NCBI RefSeq assembly: GCF_030161235.1
Contig: NZ_BSPW01000010.1
Span: 62,001-126,000, forward strand
Length of the DNA: 64,000 nucleotides
Source of the DNA: Vibrio zhanjiangensis
GTDB taxonomy: Bacteria > Pseudomonadota > Gammaproteobacteria > Enterobacterales > Vibrionaceae
Direction: 5' to 3'
Under the pieces are notes generated by a model that was not told where the DNA came from, did no database searches, and saw nothing but the letters and a program-made list of their open reading frames with translations. Shown in pieces: positions 20,930-30,742 of the stretch. The position numbers and the translations under genes are program-made. Every line of letters begins with the position of its first letter. Positions within the stretch are counted from its first letter, which is position 1.

Positions 20930-21565
20930 ATGATGGATGCAAAACTAACTTGTAGCGTAGTTTTTGTAACGTTTTTGGGCGAAATGTTTATATCCCCAGT
21001 TAATGCTGAGAACCGTTTTAATTACAACTATCTTTATGCCGATCTTGCGGCCGGCTCTTTTAACGATGATATAGGGACCAACAGTAACGTTACTTCACTC
21101 TCTGTGGGTGGAAAAAAGCTGATTCAAGAACATATTCTTGCCACATTGGACTATGAAGCTAGGTTTATTCATCCAAACAATAATACCACCACTGAAAACT
21201 ATACCCTGTTACCTGGTGGAGCCCTTCGTTATTCGATAGAAGAGGGGTGGGACTTAATAGCCGGCGCAAAACTGGGTTATGTTTGGTCATCTCAGACCAA
21301 TGATATTACTGATGAGAAAGTGTTTAGTGATGGGGATTTCATGTGGGGAGGGGATGTATCCCTCAAGTATGAGCTTGATCAGCATTGGCAAATATCGTTA
21401 ACAGGAGAAATGAGACGCAGTGACATTTTGGATGAAGACATCTTTAATATACGGGCTGACTATCAAATTTTCCCTAGAATGGCTTTAGCAGGATTTTATA
21501 ACCACAGGAACAATGGTAAAACCACAGTAAATGAAGGTGGCATTAGCGTCAAATACTGGTATTAA
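20930..21565 (+). CDS. Outer-membrane beta-barrel protein
   Basis: 211 residues. A signal peptide ends at about 27 (SPVNA|EN). The mature part is a run of alternating amphipathic strands (NYLYADLAAG, VTSLSVGGKK, LATLDYEARFI, DLIAGAKLGYVW, and so on) and ends in the aromatic SVKYWY, as expected for BAM-inserted barrels. The size suggests eight strands, OmpA/OmpX-like or an outer-membrane-protein beta-barrel (Pfam OMP_b-brl) type. A GGGGGG purine tract directly upstream of ATG 20930 serves as the ribosome-binding site. Its specific role is unknown. Confidence 0.75.
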   Translation: MMDAKLTCSVVFVTFLGEMFISPVNAENRFNYNYLYADLAAGSFNDDIGTNSNVTSLSVGGKKLIQEHILATLDYEARFIHPNNNTTTENYTLLPGGALRYSIEEGWDLIAGAKLGYVWSSQTNDITDEKVFSDGDFMWGGDVSLKYELDQHWQISLTGEMRRSDILDEDIFNIRADYQIFPRMALAGFYNHRNNGKTTVNEGGISVKYWY

Positions 21566-21589
21566 CTCTTTGATATGATTGCTTGTACA

Positions 21590-21615
21590 GTAAAAGAGCC
21601 AGTTGACACTGGCTC
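21590..21615 (-). terminator. Intrinsic terminator after aspC
   Basis: Perfect 8-bp stem GAGCCAGT / ACTGGCTC with a 4-base loop. On the minus strand it is followed by TTTT, placing it 23 bases after the aspC stop. On the plus strand there is no T-run. Confidence 0.75.
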
Positions 21616-21637
21616 ATGTGTATTTGGTGACCTGTAG

Positions 21638-22828
21638 CTACAAAACAGCGGCTATGGCTTTACAAAGTGGCTGCATGTTTGATCGAGTCATACCCGCTAC
21701 ACTGATGCGACCTGAGCCGACGATGTAAATTCCGAATTCGTCTTTTAAACGAGCGACTTGTTCCTTTGAAAGGCCAGAGAATGAGAACATACCATTTTGG
21801 CGCTCTATAAAGCTAAAGTCAGCATTAACACCTTGCTCTTTCAGTGTCGCGACGAAAAGCTCTCTCATGTCTTGAATACGATCGCGCATTTCTTTCACTT
21901 CTGCTTCCCATTCATTACGGAGCTGGTCGTTGTTCAGAATATGGGTTACAACAGCACTGCCATGAGCAGGAGGGTTTGAGTAAATTGAACGTATAATCGC
22001 TTTAACTTGAGAGAATGCTGTGACGGCAATTTGCTCTGATTCTGCCACAAGAGTAAAGGCACCGACTCGTTCATTGTAAAGACCAAAGTTCTTAGAGAAT
22101 GAACTGGCGACCAGTATCTCTTTATTATACTGTGAAAAAATTCGCAGACCGGACGCGTCTTCCTCAACGCCTTTTGCAAAGCCTTGATAGGCAAAGTCGA
22201 AAAGGGGCAGTAGCTGCTTTGATGCAACGAGTTTCGCGAGCGTTTCCCATTCGTCGTCCGTTGGATCAATACCTGTTGGGTTATGACAACAGCCATGCAA
22301 AAGGACAATATCGCCTTTCTGAGCACGCTCTAAGTCAGATAACATAGTAGCAAAATCTTTGTCTCTGGTTTGAGCATCATAATAACTATACTGGGCTGTT
22401 TCCAAACCAGCTGCAGCGAATACACTGTTGTGGTTAGCCCAAGTCGGATTGCTTATCCAGATTTTGACATCACCAAGCTGGCGTTTAATAAATTCTGCCG
22501 CTACACGCAACGCGCCAGTTCCGCCTGGAGCCTGAGCCGTTTTTGCCAATTTATTGGTGACAATATCAGCATGGTTGCCAAACAAAAGTTTTTGTACCGC
22601 TAGGGCATACTCGGCCGTACCTTCGATTGTCAGGTAGGATTTGGTTTTTTCATTTTCAATCAGAGCAGCTTCAGCTTTCTTAACGGTTGCTAATACAGGG
22701 GTTTCACCTTGCTCATTTTTGTAAATGCCAACACCAAGGTTAATTTTGTCTGCACGAGGATCGTTTTTGAACTCTTCAGTAAGTCCAAGGATAGGATCTG
22801 CGGGTGCAGCAGTGACTTTTTCAAACAT
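21638..22828 (-). CDS. aspC: Aspartate aminotransferase
   Basis: 396 residues from the ATG at 22828, which gives [16 protein letters not shown], nearly the E. coli AspC N-terminus; an ATG at 22837 is less likely. This PLP enzyme interconverts aspartate and oxaloacetate with 2-oxoglutarate/glutamate, and also accepts aromatic amino acids. Motifs: [29 protein letters not shown] and [15 protein letters not shown] with the PLP lysine (about 245). The C-terminus has the substrate-binding Arg in SGRISVAGM. Confidence 0.94.
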   Translation of the reverse strand: MFEKVTAAPADPILGLTEEFKNDPRADKINLGVGIYKNEQGETPVLATVKKAEAALIENEKTKSYLTIEGTAEYALAVQKLLFGNHADIVTNKLAKTAQAPGGTGALRVAAEFIKRQLGDVKIWISNPTWANHNSVFAAAGLETAQYSYYDAQTRDKDFATMLSDLERAQKGDIVLLHGCCHNPTGIDPTDDEWETLAKLVASKQLLPLFDFAYQGFAKGVEEDASGLRIFSQYNKEILVASSFSKNFGLYNERVGAFTLVAESEQIAVTAFSQVKAIIRSIYSNPPAHGSAVVTHILNNDQLRNEWEAEVKEMRDRIQDMRELFVATLKEQGVNADFSFIERQNGMFSFSGLSKEQVARLKDEFGIYIVGSGRISVAGMTRSNMQPLCKAIAAVL

Positions 22829-23031
22829 AATTGTCATCCGTGTTAATCGAAGGAAGGGATAGTAATATTGTACTTATTTATACCTTATCTGGTCTTGTAG
22901 AAACAAGATTGGAAAGCAATAAAATGCATAAATGAGTAAACTTTATTTTGTTATCTTACAAGTTTCGTTCAAACCTTCAGTTGACTATGATTTTTTATTT
23001 GAATGTCTACTTACGCTAGGCGGTCTGTTTT

Positions 23032-24525
23032 TTAATTCTGAACTGACAGCTCTTGCTCGACTTTTGCATTCTCCTCTCGTTCAATACGCCTATATTTGTC
23101 AGCAATATCGATAAATTCCTGCTCTATGGCTAAAAAAGCATTCACAATTTCGGGATCAAAATGTGACCCGCAGCCCTCTAGTATGATGGCCTTGGCTTGC
23201 TCATGTGGAAAGGCCTTCTTGTAAACTCGCTCACAAATTAATGCATCATATACATCCGCAATGGCCATCAATCGGCCTGAAATAGGAATACCTTCTCCTT
23301 TGAGCGCCCTTGGGTACCCACTGCCATCCCATTTTTCATGGTGTGTTAGGGAAATTTCTTTTGCAAGCTGAAGAAAAGAATTACTGCCGAGGTGCTTTTC
23401 GGCTACAGAAAGGGCATTTGCGCCAATTTCAGGGTGGCGTTTCATGACGTTAAATTCTTCAGCGGTTAATTTGCCGGGCTTAAGTAAGATATTATCAGGT
23501 ATTCCTACCTTTCCTACGTCGTGCAGCGGGGCTGACTTATAGAGCAATTCTATATAGCTTGGGGTCAATAGAGCTTTATGTTTATCAAACTGACTTAAGT
23601 AAGTGGCTAGTGCTCTAACATACTCTTGGGTTCTCAAAATATGAGCGCCCGTTTCATTATCTCGAGACTCAGCCAATGCTGATAAGGAAACAATAGCGAC
23701 GTCCCTTGTTGTTTTTACTTCATTCTGACTTGATTGTAGGCTGTCGAGCATTGTATTGGTCAGAGAGGCCATCGAGCCCAGTTCGTTATGCTCAAAAATT
23801 GGTAGTCGCTTTGTGATATTTCCTTCTGTTACTTCCAATAATGACCTTTCTTGAGAGAGTAGGACCTTGCGGATGAGTTTAGCCCAAAGAGCTAATATTG
23901 TGACAACGTAACACCCAAGAGTGATTGAGATATAAAAAAACTCTTTGAGTACGCTTATTGCGCCCGTACCGTTAAGCAAGTGTTCTGGGTTGCGTTCTAA
24001 CCAGAATATGTCTTTCATAGCAACCATACAAAGAAGTACCGTTAACGTGACGATTAACATGCATACCATAATGGTCATTTGTTTCACGATGGATTGACGT
24101 TCTCCGCTTAATTGGAAATCGTGTTGATTTTCAGTCGCGTGAAAATGTTTTATTTTGCATGACAGTTGGAGAATTAAACCTGACAGAAAACCAAATAATG
24201 TCATACCTAGCACAACCTTCAAGTTACTCTCAAATGCAAAGTCGTAGTCAAGATTGTAAAATAGTGCCAGTGGTAGGCTAGCTAAAAAGAAGAGAATGGT
24301 GTCGAGTTTGGCATGATTCTGATTTTTGATTAAATCGTGGCTGTGAAGAAAAACATGCCGGGTTAAAAAAAGCAGTGAAAAGGTCGTTCCGACATGCAAA
24401 AAAATCTCCCACGGAGAGAGACTCTCTAAAAAGGGACACACTCTTCCCCCGTAAAAGGCGAAGACCACTCCAGCGATCAGGTACAGTTCGAAGGTAAGTG
24501 GTGCATCATAGTTTGAGTTTAGCAT
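23032..24525 (-). CDS. Membrane HD-GYP domain protein (putative c-di-GMP phosphodiesterase)
   Basis: 497 residues from the ATG at 24525, chosen because AAAGGG lies 8 bases upstream; the frame begins at a GTG at 24549. The N-terminal half has about seven membrane segments (about 10-230), then a HAMP-like linker and coiled coil, then an HD-GYP domain with HDVGKVGIPD (about 333) and GSGYP (about 400), plus the HHE and DVYDAL metal/ligand motifs. HD-GYP enzymes hydrolyse c-di-GMP. It appears to be monocistronic. With the EAL protein at the left edge, the window has two c-di-GMP turnover proteins. Confidence 0.88.
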   Translation of the reverse strand: MLNSNYDAPLTFELYLIAGVVFAFYGGRVCPFLESLSPWEIFLHVGTTFSLLFLTRHVFLHSHDLIKNQNHAKLDTILFFLASLPLALFYNLDYDFAFESNLKVVLGMTLFGFLSGLILQLSCKIKHFHATENQHDFQLSGERQSIVKQMTIMVCMLIVTLTVLLCMVAMKDIFWLERNPEHLLNGTGAISVLKEFFYISITLGCYVVTILALWAKLIRKVLLSQERSLLEVTEGNITKRLPIFEHNELGSMASLTNTMLDSLQSSQNEVKTTRDVAIVSLSALAESRDNETGAHILRTQEYVRALATYLSQFDKHKALLTPSYIELLYKSAPLHDVGKVGIPDNILLKPGKLTAEEFNVMKRHPEIGANALSVAEKHLGSNSFLQLAKEISLTHHEKWDGSGYPRALKGEGIPISGRLMAIADVYDALICERVYKKAFPHEQAKAIILEGCGSHFDPEIVNAFLAIEQEFIDIADKYRRIEREENAKVEQELSVQN

Positions 24526-25200
24526 ACCGAGCCCTTTATTTATGTTCACTCGCCGAGTGAGTACAAATTGGAATCATCATATAACTATGACCTGCAGCGG
24601 CTATGATTTATTTCAGGCATCCGAGTTTTATATTCCACCAGTTGAATTTGATCAGCTTATTTTGAAATCTCCCTCAACCCTAGCAGAGATATTAATATTT
24701 GGCATAATCCAACCCAAGCCATCCTCCTCCCCAATGCGTTTGCGAAGGTCGATAAGGTTACAGTTCATAAAAAGGGAAGCTGTTCATTCAGCCACTGAGG
24801 GATGGACTCAATAATGTCCTTCTTACTTGTGTACTATTAGCATGGTTATTTTCAGCTGCCCGCAATGTAGTTTGGATTGCCCTTTTAAAATTAGAGTAAT
24901 TACTTTTATCATACGGCAACGTGCATTTATAACTGGATTAAATACAAACCATGATCTTTCCTGATCCTTTATTTTCTTTCATGATGTAAATTGTATCCTT
25001 AAATATATGGTGTTATTTTTGACATCAATAAGCTTAGACGTCGTACCATGTCTAGTAGGCACAAAGACTTATCTATTTATCTTTATGATCTATGTTTGCA
25101 TGGTATTGCTACGAAATTCGTTTAACGCATGATGAATGTTTTATCTAACGCAACAGAACCTACGCTAACAAGCAGGGTTAAATAGTAATGTAAGTTACAC
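24526..25200. other. Gene-poor AT-rich region
   Basis: About 675 bases with no gene I trust. Short open frames occur on both strands in 24540-24840, for example 90 codons on the plus strand and short coding-like stretches on the minus strand, but they have no family resemblance or good ribosome-binding site. They may be remnants. No transposase or repeat boundary is visible. Confidence 0.4.
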
Positions 25201-25201
25201 C

Positions 25202-25480
25202 ATGTTAAAGATTACAAAAAAAAGCAGGACAAGCCGGCTTATGGATAAGGAAGTGTATTATTATGCCGGAGAAATATTAGCCGCTAAGTCCTCGTACAAC
25301 CCTTTTTTTCAAAAGGCTCCAAAGAGAACTATGTGTTGGAATGGTATTTGGGTGGTTTTGCGCGTAAGCATGTAGGCGCTTTAGACCACGACCATGCCGA
25401 AGCGAAATTTGACCATCGTTTACAGCTATGGACAGAGCGTATATCACACAATGCTGAAATTGTACGTCCCATGAAGTAAA
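25202..25480 (+). pseudogene. Frameshifted small gene (about 92 codons if repaired)
   Basis: Starting at ATG 25202, a frame reads MLKITKKSRTSRLMDKEVYY and continues to NPFF. It then leaves the coding-like frame at a run of seven Ts (about 25300-25310) and stops at 25365-25367. Adding one T to the run would continue in SKGSKENYVLEWYLGGFARK and end at the TAA at 25478-25480, just before a terminator. A one-base loss in a homopolymer is the simplest explanation; a sequencing error or programmed slippage is also possible. I recognise no family. Confidence 0.5.
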
Positions 25481-25503
25481 AAACCTCCCTCGGGAGGTTT
25501 TTA
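25478..25503. terminator. Bidirectional intrinsic terminator before asnS 3' end
   Basis: AAAAAACCTCC, a 4-base loop, then GGAGGTTTTTA. It directly follows the stop of the frameshifted small gene and lies about 22 bases beyond the asnS stop on the other strand. Confidence 0.88.
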
Positions 25504-25524
25504 TTTTACGACTTAAGATTTGGT

Positions 25525-26925
25525 CTAAAAGTTTGCAGAGCGTGGTGTGCGTGGGAATGGAATTACATCTCGCACATTGCCCATACCTGTTACGTATGAG
25601 ACAAGTCGCTCAAACCCTAAGCCGAACCCTGCGTGTGGCACTGTCCCGTAACGTCGTAAATCACGGTACCAGTTCATGTGTTCTGGATCGATACCCATGT
25701 CGCGCATGCGTGAATCGAGAATGTCAAGACGCTCTTCACGTTGGGAGCCACCAATAATTTCTCCTATGCCCGGAGCAAGCACATCCATTGCCGCAACGGT
25801 TCTACCATCGTCGTTTAAACGCATGTAGAAAGCTTTGATGTCTTTCGGGTAGTTTTTGACAATAACAGGTGCTTTGAAATGCTCTTCTGCAAGATAGCGC
25901 TCATGCTCAGAGGACATATCAATTCCCCATTCAACGGGAAACTCAAATTCACGGCCAGAATCTAGAAGAATTTGGATTGCATCAGTGTAATCTACTTGAG
26001 CAAAGTCTGATTCAACAAATGCTTCCAGGCGGCTAATTGCCTGTTTGTCAATACGTTGTGCAAAGAACTCAAGGTCGTCACGACGTTCTTCCAACACCGC
26101 TTTAAATACATATTTCAGCATATCTTCTGAAAGCTTAGCGATATCTTCTAGGTCGGCGAATGCTACCTCGGGTTCTACCATCCAAAACTCCGCTAGATGG
26201 CGACTTGTATTGGAATTTTCAGCTCTAAAAGTAGGGCCGAATGTGTAGACTTTGCTCAACGCACAGGCGTAGGCTTCAGCATTAAGTTGACCAGATACCG
26301 TCAAGAATGTTTCCTTGCCAAAAAAGTCTTCGTTGTAGTCGACTTTACCATCTGGTGTGCGAGGAAGGTTTTCCATATCTAGAGTCGAAATACGGAACAT
26401 TTCACCTGCACCTTCAGCATCAGAAGCGGTAATTAGGGGGGCGGAGACCCAGTAATACCCTTGTTCATGATAGAAACGATGGATAGCTTGAGAAAGGCAG
26501 TTACGAACTCTGGCAACGGCTCCAATGACATTGGTTCTTGGGCGAAGGTGAGCAACTTCACGTAAATATTCTATCGAGTGACGTGTCTTCGCCATCGGAT
26601 AAGTATCGGCATCTTCCACCCAACCAACAACGTTGACTGCGGTCGCGGCAAGTTCAAAATCTTGTCCTTGTGCCGGCGACTCAACAATCGTACCTGTTAC
26701 TTCTACAGAGCAGCCCGTAGTGAGCTTGAGTACTTCTTCGTCGTAATTATTGAGGCTATTTGGGACCACGGCCTGAATCGGGTCGAAACAAGAGCCGTCG
26801 TAGATGGCAAGAAAAGAGATTCCAGCTTTGGAATCGCGACGCGAACGGATCCAGCCGCGGACAGTTACTTCACTGTCAACAGCTAGCTTACCGCGTAATA
26901 CGTCAGATACAGGCGCGTAAGTCAT
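25525..26925 (-). CDS. asnS: Asparaginyl-tRNA synthetase
   Basis: 466 residues from the ATG at 26925; the frame extends to 26943, but [13 protein letters not shown] is the family start. It charges tRNA-Asn. An OB-fold anticodon-binding domain comes first ([14 protein letters not shown]), then the class II catalytic core: motif 2 [20 protein letters not shown] and motif 3 [13 protein letters not shown] near the C-terminus. It matches the E. coli length. Its presence implies direct charging rather than the amidotransferase route. Confidence 0.97.
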   Translation of the reverse strand: MTYAPVSDVLRGKLAVDSEVTVRGWIRSRRDSKAGISFLAIYDGSCFDPIQAVVPNSLNNYDEEVLKLTTGCSVEVTGTIVESPAQGQDFELAATAVNVVGWVEDADTYPMAKTRHSIEYLREVAHLRPRTNVIGAVARVRNCLSQAIHRFYHEQGYYWVSAPLITASDAEGAGEMFRISTLDMENLPRTPDGKVDYNEDFFGKETFLTVSGQLNAEAYACALSKVYTFGPTFRAENSNTSRHLAEFWMVEPEVAFADLEDIAKLSEDMLKYVFKAVLEERRDDLEFFAQRIDKQAISRLEAFVESDFAQVDYTDAIQILLDSGREFEFPVEWGIDMSSEHERYLAEEHFKAPVIVKNYPKDIKAFYMRLNDDGRTVAAMDVLAPGIGEIIGGSQREERLDILDSRMRDMGIDPEHMNWYRDLRRYGTVPHAGFGLGFERLVSYVTGMGNVRDVIPFPRTPRSANF

Positions 26926-27227
26926 GTTGCAAATATTCTCCATTGAGTAAAATCAATCCTGTAATTGTGTGACCCAGTTGTACCCACAAGCTGGATGACA
27001 CGGAATTGTAAATGTTTAGTGCAACATATTACCTTTCAATTTTAAGGCTTCAACCTTTATTCGTCGTAAGTGAAGTAAAAACGCATAAATTACTGTTAAT
27101 AATCAGTGAATGTTGGACTTCTAGTGTTCACTATCGAAGAAATATTCCGATAAACAGTCCATGAAACTTGTCACTACTATACTATTTCCTTAGTATTGCG
27201 TGTCTTTTGTAATGCCCGAGAACCAAA
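26926..27227. other. Divergent intergenic region asnS / queD
   Basis: About 300 bases, AT-rich, holding promoters for both genes. I looked for a preQ1-type aptamer ahead of queD and saw none. Confidence 0.35.
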
Positions 27228-27590
27228 ATGAAAACTGAATTATACAAAGAGTTTATGTTTGAAGCAGCTCACCACCTTCCCAACGTTCCCGAAGGACACA
27301 AGTGTGGGCGCTTGCATGGCCATTCTTTTTTAGTTCGAATCCATATAAAAGGTGAGGTTGACGAGCATACTGGGTGGTTAATTGATTTTGCTGAGGTTAA
27401 AGCTGCGTTTAATCCTATTTATGAGCAGCTCGATCATCATTACTTAAACGAGATTGAAGGGTTAGAAAATCCCACGAGTGAAGTTCTCGCTAGATGGATA
27501 TGGAAAAAACTCAAGCCAGCGTTGCCTCTTTTGAGCAAAGTGGAAATCAAAGAAACCTGTACGGCAGGTTGTATATACGCAGGTGAGTAA
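27228..27590 (+). CDS. queD: 6-carboxy-tetrahydropterin synthase QueD
   Basis: 120 residues. It converts dihydroneopterin triphosphate to 6-carboxy-5,6,7,8-tetrahydropterin in the synthesis of queuosine and other 7-deazapurines. Zinc-binding histidines are visible in FEAAHHL and LHGHSF, with the catalytic Cys in HKCGRLHGH. The Asp-His pair is in LDHHYLNE and the conserved Glu in IKETCTAG. No other queuosine gene is nearby. Confidence 0.93.
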   Translation: MKTELYKEFMFEAAHHLPNVPEGHKCGRLHGHSFLVRIHIKGEVDEHTGWLIDFAEVKAAFNPIYEQLDHHYLNEIEGLENPTSEVLARWIWKKLKPALPLLSKVEIKETCTAGCIYAGE

Positions 27591-27678
27591 AGTTTGGACA
27601 AACTCAAGGCTAGCCCTTTGTTTTATCATTCAACATAAGATATATCGTTCAAACACTCGCTTTATATGAGGGAAACGC

Positions 27679-28329
27679 ATGCTCGCACGCTTCGCAACAA
27701 TAGTACAACTTGTTTTGGCTTTGTCGATTTTTTATCTCGGATACACGATTCATCAAGTGACAAAGCAGGCGAGTGTGTTAGTGGAAAGTTATCCAGAGAT
27801 TATTGCGGATATTGATTCATTAGCAAAAACGCTGCAAGTTGAGGACTGGTTGAAAGTGATCGAAGCGGCAGAAAAAATGGTCCCTAGCGTAGTGAACAGT
27901 GTCGATCAGGTTTCCCAAAGTGTCGCAGCGGTAAACCAAACAGCGTCATCCATTGATGCTAAGTTACCTATGGTATTGGAAGAGTTGACTCGTTACCGCT
28001 TAGATGTGTTTCCCGTCGCTGTGGATGAAGCTGCTAGTTATCGAAAGGATATCATTCCTTTTGTGATAGCAGAGAGCGAAGGCTATCGTCACACGACGAT
28101 ACCTTTACTGATACAGGAAAGTGCTAATCTGCGCAGTGAAATTCCCCCTATGTTAGCGAAAGCTGATGAAATTGTTGAACAAAGCCAACAGCTCGCTGAG
28201 CAAGCAACATCAGGGGCAGTAAAAGGGGTTATTATGTCTCCAATCAATATTATCAAAGATGCTGGCTCCAAAATTAAAGGTAAGATCATTTTGGAAGAGG
28301 AAGAGACAGAAACGCCTCAACCAGAATAA
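27679..28329 (+). CDS. Membrane-anchored protein with 15-residue tandem repeats
   Basis: 216 residues, unrecognised family. An N-terminal membrane segment (about 5-27) is followed by a helical, probably coiled-coil region (about 45-105). Then come four consecutive 15-residue units starting YRLDVFP, YRKDIIP, YRHTTIP and LRSEIPP. Each has a proline at position 6 or 7 and an acidic end. The tail is Lys-rich, then acidic (EEEETETPQPE). It lies 88 bases after queD on the same strand, with a GAGGGAAAC site before the start. A structural or scaffold role at the membrane is only a guess. Confidence 0.75.
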   Translation: MLARFATIVQLVLALSIFYLGYTIHQVTKQASVLVESYPEIIADIDSLAKTLQVEDWLKVIEAAEKMVPSVVNSVDQVSQSVAAVNQTASSIDAKLPMVLEELTRYRLDVFPVAVDEAASYRKDIIPFVIAESEGYRHTTIPLLIQESANLRSEIPPMLAKADEIVEQSQQLAEQATSGAVKGVIMSPINIIKDAGSKIKGKIILEEEETETPQPE

Positions 28330-28714
28330 TGGTAAGGAGGTGATTTTTTATAGGAATATGCGTCATTTATTCAAGGTGGACATTGCATTATTGTTGCTAA
28401 TGACTAAGATAGTCGGTTCCTTCATATTGGTAGGAAAGCCGTATATGGAATACGGTATGGCCTAAAGGATTGTCTATTCAAGTCGGATTTTACATGATCT
28501 TAAAAATTACCACTCCAATTTTAGAACCAACCGAAGGTTCGCCGCATGGATACACCTTTTTAATCGCTTGGCTTAAAGCATCATATATATCTTGTTCATT
28601 ACCCCATTTTTTCTCCTTCAAAGCTCGCTATTCTTTTCGTTTCTGATTGTTAGCCATAGCGCTAGGCAAGCGTATTACCTTACTTTTTTATAACCAAATT
28701 TAGATTAGAAATTT
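28330..28714. other. Intergenic region with two possible very small ORFs
   Basis: A near-perfect Shine-Dalgarno sequence AAGGAGGTGA (28334-28343) precedes a 35-codon hydrophobic frame at ATG 28358-28465, though the spacing of 14 bases is long. On the minus strand, 28621-28490 reads 43 codons from a TTG (MKEKKWGNEQDIYDALSQAI...) with coding-like composition. Neither has known relatives that I recognise. The minus-strand frame may be a gene remnant. Confidence 0.3.
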
Positions 28715-29869
28715 ATGAATACGAAACTTTTGGGTAGCGCCCTTATTATTTCTGGTACCGCATTGGGTGCGGGTATGCTTGCCATTCCAATGGTCTTAGC
28801 CCAATTTGGCCTTTGGTATGGCACTTCACTGATGATCTTTATCTGCTTTGGAACAACGTATGCCGCTTTGTTGTTACTTGAAGCATCGTTAAAGACGGGG
28901 AGTGGGTTAGGGCTGAACTCAATCGCGAGAAAGACATTGGGAAAACCGGGACAAGTTGTGACAAACCTGCTCCTTTATGCTTTGCTAATTTGTTTGTTAA
29001 TGGCCTATATACTGGGTGCCGCAGATCTGTTTGCTGAGCTTAGCTCTATCATTGGGTTTTCTCTGTCTTCCCAACATAGCCAAATAGTGTTTACTTTAGT
29101 ATCAGGAATTATTATTGCCTGTGGCACTGGCGCTGTCGATAAGCTTAATCGAGCGTTATTTTTTATTATGATTGCCAGTTTAGCGATCAGTCTGGTGATC
29201 TTGTTGCCTGATATTAGGTTTACTAACCTTACCCATGCGGTAAGTAGTGATAAGACAGAGCTAATTAAAACCAGTACTGTCTTGTTTACTAGCTTTGGTT
29301 TTATGGTCGTCATTCCATCTTTGGTTGCCTACAACCATGAAGCAGATGATAAACAGTTAAGAAACATGGTTATTTTGGGTTCTATGATCCCACTAATATG
29401 CTATTTAAGTTGGTTATTTGCTGTCGTCGGAAATTTGAGACCGGATCAATTGGGTCAGTTTTCGAATGTGTCCGAGCTTATTCTCGCTTTTGAGGATACC
29501 TCTCCGTGGATTGGTACTATTCTATCTGTATTTACTGGCCTTGCACTTTTGACCTCATTTTTTGGTGTGGCAATGTCTTTGTACAACCAAAACCGAGATA
29601 TGTTTAGCCAAAACAGATTCGTTACGTATGTACTCACCTTTATTCTGCCTTTAGTGGGGGCTCTTTTGGCGGCAGACCAATTTCTTGCGGTGTTGAGTTA
29701 TGCGGGAATCATACTGGTTTTCTTAGCTGTATTTATACCGCTCACTATGGTTTATGTGATTCGTCGCTACGGGTTGGAGCCTATGAGGTATCAAGCTGAA
29801 GGAGGTAAAGTTATGTTGTTATTTTCTCTTGGGTTTGGTGTGTTTCTGATCGCTTCGCAACTACTGTAG
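28715..29869 (+). CDS. Aromatic amino-acid permease, HAAAP family (TyrP/Mtr-like)
   Basis: 384 residues, about 11 membrane helices. The N-terminus LLGSALIISGTALGAGMLAIPMV is the HAAAP family signature. It probably imports tyrosine or tryptophan by proton symport. I cannot separate TyrP from Mtr by eye. tyrR, the usual regulator of such genes, is 14 kb away. I saw no convincing TyrR box (TGTAAA-N6-TTTACA) upstream. It is monocistronic with its own terminator. Confidence 0.88.
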   Translation: MNTKLLGSALIISGTALGAGMLAIPMVLAQFGLWYGTSLMIFICFGTTYAALLLLEASLKTGSGLGLNSIARKTLGKPGQVVTNLLLYALLICLLMAYILGAADLFAELSSIIGFSLSSQHSQIVFTLVSGIIIACGTGAVDKLNRALFFIMIASLAISLVILLPDIRFTNLTHAVSSDKTELIKTSTVLFTSFGFMVVIPSLVAYNHEADDKQLRNMVILGSMIPLICYLSWLFAVVGNLRPDQLGQFSNVSELILAFEDTSPWIGTILSVFTGLALLTSFFGVAMSLYNQNRDMFSQNRFVTYVLTFILPLVGALLAADQFLAVLSYAGIILVFLAVFIPLTMVYVIRRYGLEPMRYQAEGGKVMLLFSLGFGVFLIASQLL

Positions 29870-29892
29870 AGACACCAAACTAATCTTCACCT

Positions 29893-29920
29893 AGGCCTCC
29901 AATTGCTGAGGCCTTTTTGT
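29893..29920 (+). terminator. Intrinsic terminator after aromatic permease gene
   Basis: AGGCCTC, an 8-base loop, GAGGCCT, then TTTTTGTTT. It lies 24 bases after the stop. Confidence 0.85.
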
Positions 29921-30100
29921 TTGATCGTGCCCTGTACGCCTTTACACCTTCTATATTCTTTATCCTTACTTATATGAATTATATTTATTATTTCCTGTAT
30001 ATAAATTGGTCAAAAATGGTTGTTTTTCCATAAGTCATATATATAATTACGCGCTAACTTTTTAGCTATTGAGCTTTTTGCTGTATTTGAAAGAGTTGTA

Positions 30101-30658
30101 ATGAAAAAAAATGGTTTCAGTTTGGTAGAGCTGGTACTTGTTATTGTTATACTGGGCATTGTATCGGTAACAGCAGCTCCGAAGTTTCTTACCTTTCAGC
30201 AGTCAGCTCGAATTTCAGTGATTCAAGGTATTTCAGGTACAATGAAAAGCACGATAACACAGGTTATCGCAAAATCTCACCTAAGTGGTCTCAGTCCCAT
30301 TATGGCTATTCCTCTAAGTCAAGCTGACTATTTAGTGGATTTTCCTTTTGGTAAAGTGGAAGTGGACTGGGGTAGCCTCTGTCCTGAAAGTGTCGGGGAG
30401 GAAGGCGCTAAGTTGACGATGATGGATTTTCTTCATTTGACAGGCGATGAGAACATAAAATCTCTGGCAGGTAATCGCTACACAGTTGTTGGGTATAACT
30501 TTCCATTCACTGATAAAAGGGAACTCACAGCGGATGATCTTCCAATCCTTCCTACTGGCTGTTATGCCATTTATGATTCTTTTGGCCGTTCGTCGCCAGA
30601 GCAATGCCCTTCTGGTGGCTGTCAATGTAAGGTCAATATAGAAATTAGTGGCTGCTAA
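30101..30658 (+). CDS. Type IV prepilin-like protein (orphan)
   Basis: 185 residues. It begins MKKNG|FSLVELVLVIVILGIVS: a short leader ending in Gly, then Phe and Glu5, the prepilin peptidase site and N-methylated hydrophobic helix of type IV pilins and pseudopilins. The C-terminal half has five cysteines (one near 94, one in GCYAIYD, then CPSGGCQC) and ends GC, so disulfide-bonded loops are likely. It resembles MSHA-type pilins, but there are no assembly genes nearby. It would depend on an assembly machine elsewhere. Confidence 0.82.
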   Translation: MKKNGFSLVELVLVIVILGIVSVTAAPKFLTFQQSARISVIQGISGTMKSTITQVIAKSHLSGLSPIMAIPLSQADYLVDFPFGKVEVDWGSLCPESVGEEGAKLTMMDFLHLTGDENIKSLAGNRYTVVGYNFPFTDKRELTADDLPILPTGCYAIYDSFGRSSPEQCPSGGCQCKVNIEISGC

Positions 30659-30742
30659 GCTGGGCTGTACCGCAAGTTACTGGGTGAAAGGAGGGGCAAT
30701 TGAGAGAGCGTATTACCCCACCTTATTATTGATTAAAGCTTC

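Noticed and set aside
24542..24814. 90-codon plus-strand ORF after the HD-GYP gene
   Set aside because: It overlaps the divergent leader, lacks a ribosome-binding site, has no domain-like composition, and the opposite strand shows equally weak coding fragments.
25130..25190. Sequence resembling integron attC core sites (CTAACAA ... GTTAAAT)
   Set aside because: No folded attC structure, no second copy and no integrase or cassette arrangement in the window.
26950..27227. Possible preQ1 riboswitch ahead of queD
   Set aside because: I could not find the conserved aptamer core; the region is simply AT-rich.
28259..28465. 68-codon plus-strand frame overlapping the end of the repeat protein
   Set aside because: The first two thirds are an alternative frame of the repeat-protein gene. 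Only the last 35 codons deserve mention.
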